A DNA stretch of 64,000 nt from Cephalotrichum gorgonifer (GCA_900312665.1 ONZQ02000006.1:1371933-1435932), one strand, 5' to 3'; counted from the stretch's first letter, positions 1 through 11,588 are shown. Numbers and translations: made by a program. Notes: a model not told the origin generated them from the sequence alone.

Positions 1-627
1 TTGCAGCAGCGGGGACGGCGACAACAAGCATGCCTAGCAACACGGGAACGGTCCTTGTAGAGCTGCTATCGTCGTCTTCTTCATCCGCATCCGCCGAGTT
101 GTCATCGCCATCGGCCGTGGATGTCGCGGATTGAGACACAGAACCCGTGCCGGAGGTGGCTGTGGCTGTGGGTAAAGGGTCGCCCTCGTGGCTAGCCGTT
201 GCAGCTTCGCAGTACGGGATGGCGGCGGGGAGGACCTCGCCTAAGTAAATCAGCTTATATTTCTTCTTTAATCTTCAGAGCGAGAATAGCGGACGGGTAT
301 GGCCGAGGACTGATATCCCGCCAAAGGTTCCAGTGAGAATACGGACCCCCCACGAGATGGGAAATAACCAGGGACTACAAACTCAGGATCGGTCTTACCG
401 ACTGCAACGTCGGAGCCACATGCCTGCATCACGCAGGAAGTGCCGTGAGCGGTTATGGCCTCGTACGTCGACTGAACACAGATACACCAGGCATCGTCAA
501 ATGAGCAGTCCGAGACCGCGGAGACTGATTCCTCGAGGCAGTCAATAGAGCACTCGGGGAAATAGTCGGTGGCCTTCTGCGCGGCTGCGACGGCGGTGAC
601 TGTGATGAGGAGGGTAATGGACTTCAT
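1..627 (-). CDS. CFEM-domain secreted/GPI-type protein (3' end off window)
   Basis: Two exons are visible, 627-399 and 240-1, split by a 158-bp intron with a GTAAGA donor and a CTGAT branch before TTAG. The start is the ATG at 627, directly before a hydrophobic signal peptide (about residues 1-16). The mature part is a CFEM domain with all eight cysteines in family spacing (residues 26, 30, 41, 48, 50, 65, 70, 87). The last cysteine comes from exon 2, which supports the splice. Asp44/45 between Cys3 and Cys4 sits where haem-binding CFEM proteins keep their axial Asp. A Ser/Thr/Asp-rich tail and a hydrophobic stretch reaching the window edge suggest a GPI anchor. CFEM proteins act at the fungal surface in haem/iron capture or host interaction. 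It is divergent from the siderophore transporter at 2234, so an iron role is the favoured inference. Confidence 0.88.
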
Positions 628-2233
628 ATTTCGGAATGCAAGGAAAGCAGTTGGTGTGGTTAGGATCGAGGCTACTGGGGAGGCGGGCCGTGTGCGTTTC
701 TTTGTAGAGCAGATTGTTGGAGAGAAGGCGCTGTGTGGGGGCTTTCGAGGAAATGGTGCTGTTGGACGCACGACCAGGGTGTAAATCGCGCAATGAACAG
801 GATTGACCAGGAAATTACTAGGTCGGAATTAGGTCCCCCCTTCGAAAGACTGGGGCATTGGTTCTAACGCTCTCGGTCAGCGAGCGTGATTCTGGAAGAC
901 CCACCCTCCGGGTCAAACGATTCAGATACGTCGGCCCATACAGCCTCATTTCTCGACAGGACCGCGTGGTATACTGCGGAGTACTCGGTGCTTTGACTGC
1001 CCAGGAATCCATATTAGCTGGCCCTCCATCACTTCAGCTTGCTGTCGGATGGAACATCGGAAGGACGGCCAAGACAAGAAAGATGGTGCGGAGCTATGCC
1101 GAGACCCGAAAAGCTCGCTTGCGCTCGAGGACCAGACCGAAAGCGGAGCTCGGCAAAAACGGGCGTGGCGTTTCAGCTGCCGAGCTGGAGGAAACCCAGG
1201 ACCCAGACATACATCTCCGCTGTTGGGATACGGTGTCTCTGCAAAGGGTACCATTCATGGCGTGTCACTAATTCGACCGAATGAGTGCGTGCTCTGTAAA
1301 GGAAGCCTGGAACGCCACGTATCGCACCTGGGAGGCTACGCCAAGACAGCCTAAGCGTTCTTTCCGAATGGACTATCGAGTCTGATGGTGGGAAGAAGCT
1401 CCGGTGTATCCGTGGGAAGGTAAACAATTTAATTTAGTGGGATTTCGTGCAACGATTTGGTCCACACCCTTTGCACCCCTGCTTGATTGCTGGTTTTGAT
1501 TGGCCTGGTGGACGATTCCCCCCACCCATCGCCGGTTGCATGGTCAGGGGTGGAGTGCGGGTAAGTTATATGATTGGATGCTTTCGCTGAGCCTGTTTTA
1601 TCTGATCATCTGATAAGATCTCTGAGTGTGAGGTCACTATACATGTCGTCGACAAGGTCCTACATCGGATGCAGGCTTCCAATGGAGGGTAGGATGTAGG
1701 GTCTATGGAAAACCCGAGGTCCTGCAATGAGCACTGAGCCTTGGCAATAATATGAACGTGGTGGAGGGAGGGGGCGATGTCGGTGGCGCGACCGACGAGT
1801 GAGAATGTTCGTCCGTGGGGATATAGTATTTTGGGAATAGCGCCTTGGAGCCTGGTGACCAATGGGCAGAACGAAGGCTTCCCCCCGGAAGTGAGAGACA
1901 CGGCCAGGGGTAGTGCACAAGAAGTCAGCCGAGGCTTGATAACTGGGTTTAATCGGGGGCGCCGCTATCCGGTCACCTCGTTTAGGGAGCAAGAAGCTGC
2001 GGTAATTAATTTACCATACACACGTATACCTTTTACGGTACTTGCGCTATCTTAATAAGCTATAATTCTTCACGTAGTTCTTTAGAGAGACATCGACAGG
2101 AGTGAGAGGCGGCTGGAAACTTCTCAAGCTTCCCTCAGAAATCCGGGCGCTACATACTCGGCATCTTGTATTTAGGCCAACATCTAAGGGGGTTCTGTAA
2201 CTGAAGCAGTTACTTTCTCAAGATTTTCCAACA
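628..2233. other. Shared divergent promoter region, no gene seen
   Basis: This is the 1.6-kb interval between the CFEM gene (minus) and the siderophore transporter (plus). Open stretches on both strands here have no recognisable domain, signal peptide or intron structure and I regard them as chance. It holds the paired GATA-type sites at 1598-1616. Confidence 0.7.
1598..1616. promoter_or_regulatory. Inverted pair of SreA/Urbs1-type GATA sites
   Basis: TTATCTGAT (1598-1606, the reverse complement of ATCAGATAA) is followed after one base by ATCTGATAA (1608-1616). Both match ATCWGATAA, the known site of fungal iron-responsive GATA repressors (SreA, Urbs1). The pair lies 618 bp upstream of the siderophore transporter and 971 bp upstream of the CFEM gene, in their common promoter. 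Function is inferred from sequence match and gene context. Confidence 0.6.
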
Positions 2234-4079
2234 ATGCGCTTCTTTAGCCACCGTTCGATGGAAACCAGTGCCACACACAACAATGTGACTATTTCGGAGA
2301 AACAGGCAGGAGAAATTCCTGACGCAACTGCGCCGAGGGGAAATCTACGGAGTCACGCCCAGCAGGATCAGAAATTGGTCGGGGGTGACCTTCAAGATGG
2401 TGTTGCCAAGGTTGAGGCTGCCACTATCATATGGACAAAGCGCGACTTGATCACGGCCTACATCTTGTATGGTTTAGCCTATTCTCTGACCTCGCCACGT
2501 TTCCCGGTGATAAAACAGACAGCTAACCCAATAAAGAATATGGCTAATATACTTTATCACCTCCACAGAGGAGGTTACCGTCCGGGCCTTGACGCCCTTC
2601 GTCACCAGCTCTTTCGGCCGCCACTCGCTCACGGCCACCACGACCATCATGTCGAGCATCATCGCCGGCCTCTCGAAGCTGCCTCTTGCCAAGATCATGG
2701 ACACATGGGGTCGCCCACAGGGCCTCGCGCTCTCCCTCGCGCTCTGGGTCCTCGGCTTTATCATGATGGCCACGTGTCGCAACGTCGAGACGTACGCCGC
2801 CGCCCAAGTCTTTTCCGTCACAGGCGCGCAGGCCGTAAGCTATTGCATCACCATATTCGTGGCAGATACGTCGACACTGAAGAGCAGGGGGTTGATGCTG
2901 GCCTTCGCGACATCGCCCTACATCGCCACAACCTGGATCGGGGGCCCCATCTCTGATAGTCTGCTGGCGGGGCCCGGGTGGAGGTGGGGCTTTGGCATCT
3001 GGGCAATTATCACACCGGTTGTTGTCCTACCACTCATCTTTCTGTTCCTCGCCAACCAGAGGCGTGCGGAGAGAGCTGGACTGCTGGATCAGCGGTCAAA
3101 ACGGGCGTTCTCGGCCCGTGGGGCTGTGGACTACTTGATCGAGGTAGATCTGCTTGGGATCCTTATTCTCGCTGGCGGCATGGCTCTCTTTTTGCTGCCC
3201 CTGAGCCTATATTCTTACCAAGGGCGCGAGTGGGAGTCACCTATGATCATCGCTATGCTCGTCGTGGGCCTCGTCCTGCTCGCCACCTTCCCCCTCTATG
3301 AGAAATTCCTCGCCCCCGTCAAGTTTATTCCCTTGCATCTCCTCGGTGACAGGACTGTGCTTCTAGCCGGAATCATGATCTTCTTCGTCTTCTTCAGCTC
3401 CGCGATATGGGGTAGTTATTTCAACTCTATGTTGGTGGTGGTATGGTATCAAAGCGTCACGCAGGCGACATACATCAGCAACATCTACCGCGTCGGGTCA
3501 TGCTTCAGCGGGCTAGTGATAGGCGCCCTTATCAGGTGGTCAGGACGTTTCAAGTGGGTTGCCACATACTTCGCGCTGCCGCTAATGATACTCGGTGTTG
3601 GGCTGCTCATCCACTTCCGACTACCGGACCAGAGTATAGGACTGGTGATCATGACGCAGATATTCGTCGCATTCTCAGGTGGTCCAACCGTTATTGCGGC
3701 AGAGATGGCCATGATGGCGCCTGTGGGGAGGCAGTACGTTGCCGTCATTATTGCCATATTGGACCTCTTCGGGAGCATGGGCACGGCGGTCGGGTCCACA
3801 GTTGCGGCGGCTATCTGGACGGGAGACTTCAAGAACAGGCTTGGGACGCACATCGGCGACCCAGGGACGGTGAATAAGGTCTATCAGAGCCTATACACCC
3901 AACTAGCCTACAAAATGGGGGATCCTATTCGGGAGGGAATCAACTTGGCTTACGGGGACACGCAACGACTTATGTGCGTTGCCAGCACGGCATGTCTTGG
4001 ATGTGCGTGGATTGCGTCGTGGTTCTGGAGGGACATCCGGATCAAGGATATTTCGCAAGTCAAGGGGACAGTGGTATAG
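2234..4079 (+). CDS. Siderophore-iron transporter, MFS (SIT/Mir-like)
   Basis: Proton-driven uptake of ferric siderophores across the plasma membrane is the family role. Exons are 2234-2498 and 2569-4079 (70-bp intron with GCTAAC/GCTAAT branch candidates and CACAG acceptor), giving about 591 residues, normal for fungal SIT proteins. The donor is GTTTCC; I chose it because the joined reading lines up with the family around the end of TM1, while the nearby GTGATA donor would need a different acceptor. The N-terminal ~75 residues are hydrophilic, followed by many TM segments. Family-typical blocks are DTWGRPQG (about 134-141), TSPYIATTW (about 204-212) and WRWGFGIW. An alternative start is the in-frame ATG at 2261. 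Substrate cannot be told from sequence. It shares a promoter with the CFEM gene. Confidence 0.92.
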
Positions 4080-5350
4080 CTGGCTCGCTTTCACGACGTT
4101 CGGGTCTGTAAGCGAGGAACCAGGTCCTTACTTCTGTTAGGTTTGTAGCGCAGTCTTACGTATGTATTCGCTCGAATAGAAGTCAGGTTGGTCATTGTGG
4201 CATCAAGGCCACCAGCGTTTCCGGTGTGCCATTATTTCACCCCAAACACGTACTTGCGAGTTAAGGATATGTGGTGCGCATCGACACCGGCCCCTCGGTA
4301 AGGGATCTATAGCTATAGATAAGACACGCCGCAGACCCACGACGGGAAATCCCGTGTGTCTTGTCGAGCTAATCTGTGGCTTCCAGTTCTACGGATTGAA
4401 TACGTGCCGTTCGTGCGGAATCTAGCCGTCATGATGGGGAACGTTTCCGCATGTCTGTCATTCTGAATAGCCCCCCCGCGGGATAAAGGCCGCGGTTGAC
4501 AAGCTGAAGGAGGGCGGGGTTTCAAAGCCACCGCCGGCGGGCGGTCGACGGTCACGCAGCGTGGGGTTATCTGATCCTTTCCGACAGGGGTGTGGCACAC
4601 CGGGAGGCTGGATCTGGTAACCAACCCAATATGAATCATGCATATGTTAGAATGGCGCTAAATAATGGCCAGATGACCCACTGACCAGGGAACTTGGCGT
4701 GATAAAGAATAGCAATAACACAGGATGGGACACCAGAGGATATACGGGCGAGGAGCTGAAACCAAAAAAAAAATGCAGCCAAGTACCTATACTTGCCCGG
4801 AATCTTAGGCTTGGTATGCATATGAGGGCCGTTCGGATATTGGCAAACAAGGATTCTAAAGTAGCCTAGCTCGAACTGAAGACATGTGAGAGGGTCCGGA
4901 TAACGGCACGCAAAGGATTCCAAAGTACCTCGGTCACAGCTACGACTGTTCCGGCTATTTCCTCTCTGCTCTCGAGTGGGGCTTAAGCGTAATAGCGCGG
5001 TGTGTTGGTGGATGCCAAGGACCAAGCTCGTTATGGTGACTTGGTGAACACACGGGGAACCTCCGGCCCCAAATGATCCGTGCAGACCGGCGCGATAGCT
5101 GGAGAAGAACAGCGAGAGACCGCAAAGTATTTAAGATGCCGTATATTAAAAGAGTATTCCCACATTTGCCCCTCTATCCACCCCTCAACCCCAGTAGGAC
5201 AAGGGACACATATTATCATCTGTGGAACCAAACTTGGAACTTTTTTTTTTGATCACCCGTAGTTGCTTAGGTATATATCCTTCCGTCGACCTCCCACATT
5301 ACCGAGAATCTCTGGCGTGCCCAACAGTGAAACCCACCAGTACCCGCAGG
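4080..5350. other. Intergenic, no gene seen
   Basis: About 1.3 kb between the transporter stop and the GNAT gene. Short open frames on both strands have no recognisable family. A TATA-like TATATA lies near 5271, about 80 bp upstream of the GNAT start. Confidence 0.6.
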
Positions 5351-6176
5351 ATGGCTCACGCGACGACCACTCCTGGCTTTGCCGTTCTCCCCGCCCTTCT
5401 CCAGGACGTCGAGAAAATCTATGACGTCTATTTCTCCGCTTTTAAGGCGGATTCAATGGGCCGCATCATGCTCGAGATTCTTTTCCCGGGCGGCTATGAC
5501 GGGGACGAGTTCCGTGCCGCCCACGCGAAGGCGACACGGGAGTACTGGACTAGCACGCAGAACCAGTACACGTGGAAGGTGGTTGACACAGATACCGGGG
5601 AGATCGTCGGCATGATTCTTGCGGATGTGTATACGCGTGCAAGGACGAAGGAGGAGAGGCAGAATGTGGGGGTGCCTTGGTTGGAGGGCAAGCAGAGAAC
5701 GAGGGCGGAGACTATTCTAGGGTCCCTTTGGGACGCAAGGGAGAGAATCCTTGGGGGAAGGCCGTACGTCTGTAAGTTCTTTCCCTTCTTGTTTAAAGGT
5801 CGACGCCAATCCAGAAGATCAGAACGCTTTCCCTGGGAAACTACAAATACCCAAAGCTAACCACAGCTTGCCTGGAGACGCCCACGTCATCGCTGTGGAC
5901 CCCAAGCACCAGGGCCGCAAGGCAGGGGCTATGATTTGCAAATGGGGGGCCGACATGGCCGAGGCGTGCCGTCTGCCGCTGTATTTCGAGGCATCACCGT
6001 CCACGGTAGGGCTGTACAAGAAGATGGGATTCCAGGTGCTGAGCAACAAGGTGGTTCACGGCGCGGGGGCCCTTGAAATGGCGGAGGACGTTGAGGTGCC
6101 GCTGATGGTCATGATGCCCAAGGCGTTGGGAGATAATTTTGAGGAATGGAGGGAGGAGACTGCGGACTTGGCATAA
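5351..6176 (+). CDS. GNAT-family N-acetyltransferase
   Basis: Predicted acetyl-CoA-dependent acetyltransferase. The start ATG at 5351 opens a reading frame typical of fungal GNATs (LPALLQDVEKIYDVYFSAF), and the acetyl-CoA loop region is DPKHQGRKAG followed by an FEASPSTVGLYKKMGF C-terminal block. One intron is needed. My preferred model is 5351-5771 joined to 5878-6176 (GTAAGT donor, GCTAAC branch, GGAG acceptor), giving 239 residues and restoring the beta-4 strand before the CoA loop. A CACAG acceptor at 5866 with the GTACGT donor at 5764 is an alternative. The substrate is unknown. Some siderophore pathway enzymes are GNATs, but this short single-domain protein does not resemble them specifically, so a link with the transporter next door is only positional. 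Confidence 0.85.
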
Positions 6177-6713
6177 TCGGCGGCTTATTTCACCCCCCTT
6201 CCTTTGCTAAGAGCCAATTTATCCTTTGATTCTCTGGGGTGTGAGTGTCATGTTCGTTTCCGTCACTAAAGAGCAACTATTGGTGAACTGTAGGTGCTAG
6301 GCTACACCAAATACAGCTAGTGTCTTCGCCATGAGGCTAAACAGTAATTACCAAGGGGTGTCAGCGCTGTAACCCTGAACCCTGCTGCCTCCACTCCCGT
6401 ACAAGTGCAATTAATCAAAGTTATCAGATCATCTCGCCCTACGCTAAACCCTAATCGGGAAGAAAATTAAACCTGGCTCCGCTCACGGGGGTTGTACCGG
6501 TAACTTGGTTGCGGTACCTTTCGGTTAAGTGCCCGATTTCGGCTCGGGGTCGGTAGCAGGCAAAGGGAAATCGAGTCCCAGTAAGGTTTTGCTTCCGCTA
6601 TTTCATTTTCCCGGGCTTACGTCTAGGACGCCCCCACTATTCCCTTTCCTTTGCTCTTCCGTTATTTTCCGCTCCCGATGTTAGAGAGGCTTGCCTGTTA
6701 AACTTGCCAACCC
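6177..6713. other. Intergenic before AIF-like pseudogene
   Basis: 537 bp with no gene. It contains one further ATCWGATAA-type site at 6421-6429. Confidence 0.6.
6421..6429 (-). promoter_or_regulatory. Single SreA-type GATA site
   Basis: TTATCAGAT is the reverse complement of ATCTGATAA and an exact ATCWGATAA match, about 290 bp upstream of the AIF-like flavoprotein start. One such 9-mer is expected by chance about every 65 kb, so alone it is weak; it gains interest from the pair at 1598-1616. Confidence 0.35.
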
Positions 6714-7736
6714 ATGCTAAGCTCGCACCTCTCATACGTTATGGTGGGTGCAAATTTCGCTGGGTATCACGCTGCACGTATTATTGGAATGGACCTACCA
6801 CCGGATAGCCCATACCGTGTTGTCGTGGTTGAGCCGAACTCGCACTTTAACTTTACATGGGTGTTGCCTAGGTTCTGTGTTGTTGAGGCTCACGAGCACA
6901 AGGCCTTCATCCCGTACGGTCCGCACTTCAAGGGCGCACCAGTAGAGTGGGTACAAGACCGTGTGATAAAGGTAAAGAGAGCCTCAGTAGAACTTGAAAA
7001 GGGCGAGGATATTCCATATGAGTTCTTGATCATTGCTACGGGTTCTGGTGCTGGGGATGTACTTCCATCGAGGGCGGGAGCTGCAAGCAAACTAGAGGGT
7101 ACAGAACTTCTAAGGGCCATGTAACAGGGTATCAAGGACTTACGGAAGCTCTTGGTTATTGGTGGGGGTGCCGCAGGTGTAGGGCTTGCAGCGGACGCGA
7201 AGTCGGTCTATCCAGAGAAGAGGGTTACTTTAGTGCACTCGCGGGGCGCAGTGATGCATAGATTCGGGCCGGAGCTGCAGGCTGAGGCCCTCAAGACTCT
7301 ACAGAAATTAGGAGTCGACGTCATTCTGGGAGGCCGGTTGGTGGGTGAAGATATAGAGCGCAGGACTGCAACGCTGAAGTCTGGAGAGGTAGTGGGGTAT
7401 GACTCTATCGTACGTGCACGCTTCATTTGCAATGTTCCTTCGTTCCGTGGAAGAGTTCCTAACAATTAATAGACAGGTTCGTTGCATAGGCCAGCGGCCA
7501 AACTCATCCGTCGTCGACAACATCGCGAGCTACACTATCACACCGGATGCACATATATAGACAAAGCCAACTCTCCAAATTGCTGACGACTCACTTTCCA
7601 ACATCTAGGTCTGCGGGGACGTTACAGGACACGGTGAACAGAACCCTAATGCGCGCTCTGCAAAGCGAAAGGCTATGATCGCGGCGGATAACATTCTGCT
7701 TGCTGTAGTGGTCGGCAGACACACAAGTAAAGGGAC
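6714..7736 (+). pseudogene. AIF/AMID-like FAD-NAD(P)H oxidoreductase, decayed
   Basis: Pyridine-nucleotide-disulphide oxidoreductase fold of the apoptosis-inducing-factor-like (AMID/FSP1) type. Visible parts are the N-terminal FAD-binding segment with VGANFAGYHAAR, the central NAD(P)H-binding VIGGGAAGVGLAAD (near 7154), CIGQRPNSSVV after an intron, and the FAD-ribityl motif CGDVTGHGEQN (near 7612). A good intron lies at 7410-7476 (GTACGT..ACAG, phase 0). The reading frame stays the same but has three internal stops: TAA at 7122, TAG at 7558 and TAG at 7606. The TAA could be a C-to-T change of CAA. The 3' end runs into a dispersed repeat at about 7737 and the C-terminus is lost. Hence a pseudogene rather than a working enzyme. 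Confidence 0.85.
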
Positions 7737-8060
7737 ACTGATGTGGAGTGATAGGGTGAGTATGGTGTCACCTCGAAGGTGCCTCACAGGGAGCTACCTG
7801 TGAGCCAAGGGGCAGTAGAACGGGCGCCGATGGCTGGCGCGCTCTACAGGTGCCGGTTTGATTCACTAATAGCTAACTTCCTTTTCTTTCTTCTCTTCTC
7901 TTTATTGGAGGATTTCTCCCTTCTTATACTTCCTACCTTCCTTTATCCTTTCTTCCGATATTAAATTGGATCCTCCCTGTGACCTCACTTTGAGGCTTAA
8001 TTTTGGTTTCAGCCTTTTTCAAACTCTCCCTGGGACCTCACTGTGAGGCTCGATTAGTAT
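7737..8060 (+). repeat. Dispersed repeat family R, copy 1
   Basis: Matches 18557-18810 (same strand) and 49840-50115 (opposite strand). Shared blocks are ACTGAT...GATAGG.TGA.TATGGT.TCAC, GGCGCCG..TGGCTGGC, TGCC.GTTTGATT.CACTAAT, a long pyrimidine tract, and repeated CCTCACTGTGAGG-like short palindromes near 7985 and 8036. No coding content is visible. It abuts and probably truncates the AIF-like gene. Class unknown; it could be an LTR or SINE-like end. Confidence 0.7.
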
Positions 8061-9503
8061 TTATTAATATTAGCTTTCTTGATATTATAGAAATATATAT
8101 AGAGATCAATCTTATCTATATTTATCTATATAATTATAAAGCTAATTACTCTATACATTCCTATAGATTTGGTTTCGCTGAGCCAGTTGCCGAGTGTGGG
8201 TGCCATGGCCGGATCGGTAGAAGGCCACCCGGTTGATAGAATACTCTACCCTCGAGACCATGGCGTCGGCTATCTTCGGAGCGTTGCACCACCCTGTTGT
8301 GTATTAGATCGGCAACACAGGCCACGTTCAGCCAGCCTCTCACCCGCCAACGGCAGATCACTATCCCGCGCTACGTTCGCCAGGGGAAACGGGGGGGGGG
8401 GGGGGGGGGGTCGGGACGGGCCGGGATTCGACATGCCGATTACCGTTGGGACCGTGTAAGGGTGTGTCTGACCCTAACCACCATGCTTCCACCGGGACAA
8501 AGTCACCGGCAGCCAATTGACCGTCGGGTCATAACGATGTCCTGGATTTCTGAGACCGGTCATAACGACGACGAACGCCGTTGTGGCCCAGCCATCATGG
8601 CAACTACAAGTAGACACCATGCGGCCACCATGTGACAAGCTACGGATTGGGTAATCGGAATCATGGTTAGAATGCCCAAGATACCGGCTGTGCCAGGTGT
8701 TCGCCGGTCCTTCTGCTCCTGGCCTGATTAGGATTACCCCTCTTTGAATCATGGTGATTTGCAGGCTGCATTGTGATTGACCCGAGGATCATCGACTGGG
8801 AAAATTCGAACCCAAGGTGAACTCGAAGGTGCTCGACCGGTTTTTCAGGCGGCGGCCTTGTCTAGGTGGCTGTTGACCCTTGTTATTTGACTTCTGATAG
8901 TGCGTGCTGGAGAAACATGATCGACCGATAGACATACACAAACGGGAGAAACGAGGGAAATGAGCGGACGGTTCTTGTTGATCCATAGCCACTGCATTGC
9001 CCTAATGTATGTACCAAGCTGCGTCATTTGTCCGAACTCTGCCAAGTTCCCTTCCCCTCCATTCCATCCGGCACAGGAACAGCTAGAGGAGACTGATGGG
9101 CACTGTAATGTAGCTAGGCCCAATGGCGGCCCTACCCCGCTGCCAGTGGCTGTTGACGGTGAAGACTTTCCTCCGCGCCTCAGTTGGGTCCAGTTAAAGG
9201 ACGGCATCGATATTTGCCCAGCCAGTCACATCTGGTTTCACAGTTTGGTGTCTCCACCGGCATATCAGCCAGCCTTTGTAGCTGCACATGGCCCAGAGGA
9301 AACTGGTGGCTTGGCACTAACCAATCAAGATTGCAATTTGTTATGATCTTTTTCATCTTCACTGAAGAGGCAGTGCCACGGAGAGCTCGCGGCTGTAGCT
9401 ACTAAACGGATAACTACTCGACTAGGAGATGCAGATCTTGCAAAGGTGGCGTTGGTTGGGCGCCCTGGGGACACCCTATAAGAGCTCATAATCGACTACT
9501 CTT
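8061..9503. other. Intergenic with a 20-G run, no gene seen
   Basis: AT-rich to about 8160, then mixed composition. The notable feature is the G homopolymer at 8391-8410. Overlapping open frames on both strands between 8160 and 9350 show no family resemblance and are not called as genes. Confidence 0.55.
8391..8410 (+). repeat. Poly-G homopolymer (20 bases)
   Basis: Twenty consecutive G residues, followed by G-rich sequence to about 8425. It can form G-quadruplexes and is also a site where assemblies often mis-call length. Confidence 0.9.
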
Positions 9504-9815
9504 TTATGGCATCTTGTAAGCTATCACCCTATCACGCCTTGTACTCTGTACGTAGAACTTGATCCAAACACGGTGCTCATCCGTGTACCCGTCATGTCCT
9601 AAAACACGATATCTCGAGTCTAAATCAACGGGCCTATTCACTCCATATGTATCAGCTGGACTATCAGAAATGCGTACGAGCTGAATCAAGCAATGAGAAT
9701 TGATAAATGACTGTTGGTAATGTCCTTGATCACACACGAAAGAAGCAACACTCTTGAAGTTCTGGACTCTCATGCGCTCCTGGACGCTCTTGAGGGCAAA
9801 GCGTGCACATCCTCA
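9504..9815 (-). CDS. Hypothetical protein or gene remnant
   Basis: An open frame on the minus strand (about 9815 to 9504) has protein-like composition: QERMRVQNFKSVASFVC, then a stretch with SHCLIQLVRISD and HRVWIKFYVQ. I do not recognise a family. The 5' part is unclear; upstream frame 10006-9770 may be an earlier exon or chance. It ends in front of the divergent D-amino-acid-oxidase gene. It may be an old truncated gene. Confidence 0.3.
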
Positions 9816-10013
9816 TCCTCGTAACCATGATCTACAAGTATCAACAAGCGAGTGACCTCCGGTGGGAGCGATCCAAGCATCAAGGTCGGGATCAAGACAG
9901 TGACTGCAAGTTTGCTGATGGCTAAACTTGTTTTGGTAGGTACAGACGATGTTCGGGATTTCAAGACGAAGACGAGTAGGATAGGCTGCCGTTTTGGCAG
10001 TAGCAAACCTAGA

Positions 10014-10020
10014 TATAAAT
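10014..10020 (+). promoter_or_regulatory. TATA box of D-amino-acid-oxidase-like gene
   Basis: TATAAAT 132 bp upstream of the ATG at 10152, followed by a pyrimidine-rich leader (TTTTTTTTATC before the start). Confidence 0.5.
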
Positions 10021-10151
10021 ATCGCTGCTATTCCCTCTTCAAAAGCTTCGTTTTTTTAACTCAAATCTTCACTTTGCATCGGAAGCAAGATTAAGTCCAA
10101 CAAAGTTACTACTTTTTTTTATCTACCCCAGTCACTCCTAGACTAGCCACC

Positions 10152-11588
10152 ATGGGCAGCCTCCCCACCTCCGACCCCAATATCATCCGCCTCGAGCCAT
10201 TTGTTGCCGCCACTGGAAAATTCGAATACCCTGAACTGAAACTTTCAACTGAGGATGCGCCCCACCACTCCGTCACCAGGCGCTCCAAGCATGTCCTCAT
10301 CCTCGGAGCCGGCGTCAGCGGGCTGATGGTGGCCTGGATCCTCCTCGACAAGGGCTACCGAGTCACCGTCATCGCCGACGACTGGGCGTGGAACAGGGAC
10401 TTCAGCAAGTCGCGGATGACGTCCCAGATCGCGGGAGCCCTGTGGGAGTTCCCCCCCGGAGGCTGCGGCATGACCGAGATCGAGGACACCAACGACGGCT
10501 GGGCCAAGATCGTCCACTACCGGGAGTGGGCGACCCACAGCTTCGACTTCTACAACCAGTACGACAAAATCGAGAACGACTTCGAGAAGCACGGCCGTTC
10601 CCTTGGCCTCTAGATGACGGACCTGCACCAGTTCTTCTACGACAACGTGGTCTCGCAGGGGGATGACGAGGAGTCCAAGAAACTGCGAGAGCTACAGGAA
10701 GTCAGCGACAAACACGCTGATTTTAAGTTGGGCATAAAGCGGTACGATAGTGCTCAAAAGATAACGGCGAAGTTCCCCAACGTCAACAACAAGGGTGAGA
10801 ACAGGCAGCAGTTCACGAGTGCCTACACCCACCGCGCGCCCATCCTCAACACGGACAAGGCAATGGCGTACCTCATGGCACTCGTGACTGCCAAGGGAGC
10901 CAATCTTGAAACTCGGAAGTTTGATCCGAAAGTGGTGGGCAGCATCAAGCAGTTCGGCGAGCAGCTCCTGAAGGACCACGGGGCGGACGCCATTGTGAAT
11001 GCCACGGGGCTCGGCGCCAAGGAGCTGGCCGAGGACAATGACGTGTACCCCGCCCGAGGAGCAGTGAAGAGGATCGACAACACCCGCACAGGCCAGTTCA
11101 GACATTTGAACGACGCCTATCTCGTCCCGGCCCAGAGGGACGCCCTAGGCCATGCCATCAAGACGATCTTCATCGTTCCCCGCAGCGATGACGTTCTTTA
11201 TGTTGGATCGATCATCCAGCCCAACATCTACGACAAGGTCCTGACTCCAGACTCGCCCGAGGTCCAAGTCATGTGGAACCGAGCCGGAGAGTTCATGCCG
11301 AAGCTCCTGGCGGCTGGCCCGGTTCCCTCGTTCCCTTTCGCGCAGGGTCTTCGTCCCTTCACCAAGAGAAATGCCAAGGTCAGGGCCGACGAGGAGACCA
11401 AATTCCCCGTGGTGCACAATTACGGCCACGGGGGCTCCGGATGGACCCTAGGTATTGGGACGGCGCGAACAGCGGTGGCCATCGTGGAAGCTCTTCTAGG
11501 GATTGCTCCAGATGGGGCATCGGTGACGCCAGTTGGTGCCAAGGAAGTCAACGAAAAGATCTACGGAAAAAGGGTTGAAAAGTCGTAA
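10152..11588 (+). pseudogene. D-amino-acid-oxidase-like FAD oxidoreductase with in-frame TAG
   Basis: Predicted oxidative deamination of a D-amino acid (DAO domain). An ATG in good context (CCACCATGG) begins an N-terminal extension, then the FAD dinucleotide motif GAGVSG (residues 52-57) and, in the C-terminal part, HNYGHGGSGWTLGIGTA. The frame is open except for TAG at 10611-10613 (codon 154), followed at once by ATG in the same frame. The sequence on both sides reads as family sequence, so this is a nonsense change (CAG or AAG would differ by one base) or a base-call error, not an intron: I found no donor that would restore frame. Without the stop the product would be about 478 residues. 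No obvious peroxisomal C-terminal SKL. The TAG splits the FAD-binding part from the rest, so an intact enzyme is not expected. Confidence 0.85.

Noticed and set aside
858..1271. Open frame of 137 codons between the CFEM gene and the transporter.
   Set aside because: Overlapped by equally long frames on both strands; no domain, start context or intron evidence.
10550..10613. Intron that would remove the TAG of the D-amino-acid-oxidase gene (CTCTAG looks like an acceptor).
   Set aside because: No upstream donor restores the frame, and the sequence before the TAG reads as family coding sequence.
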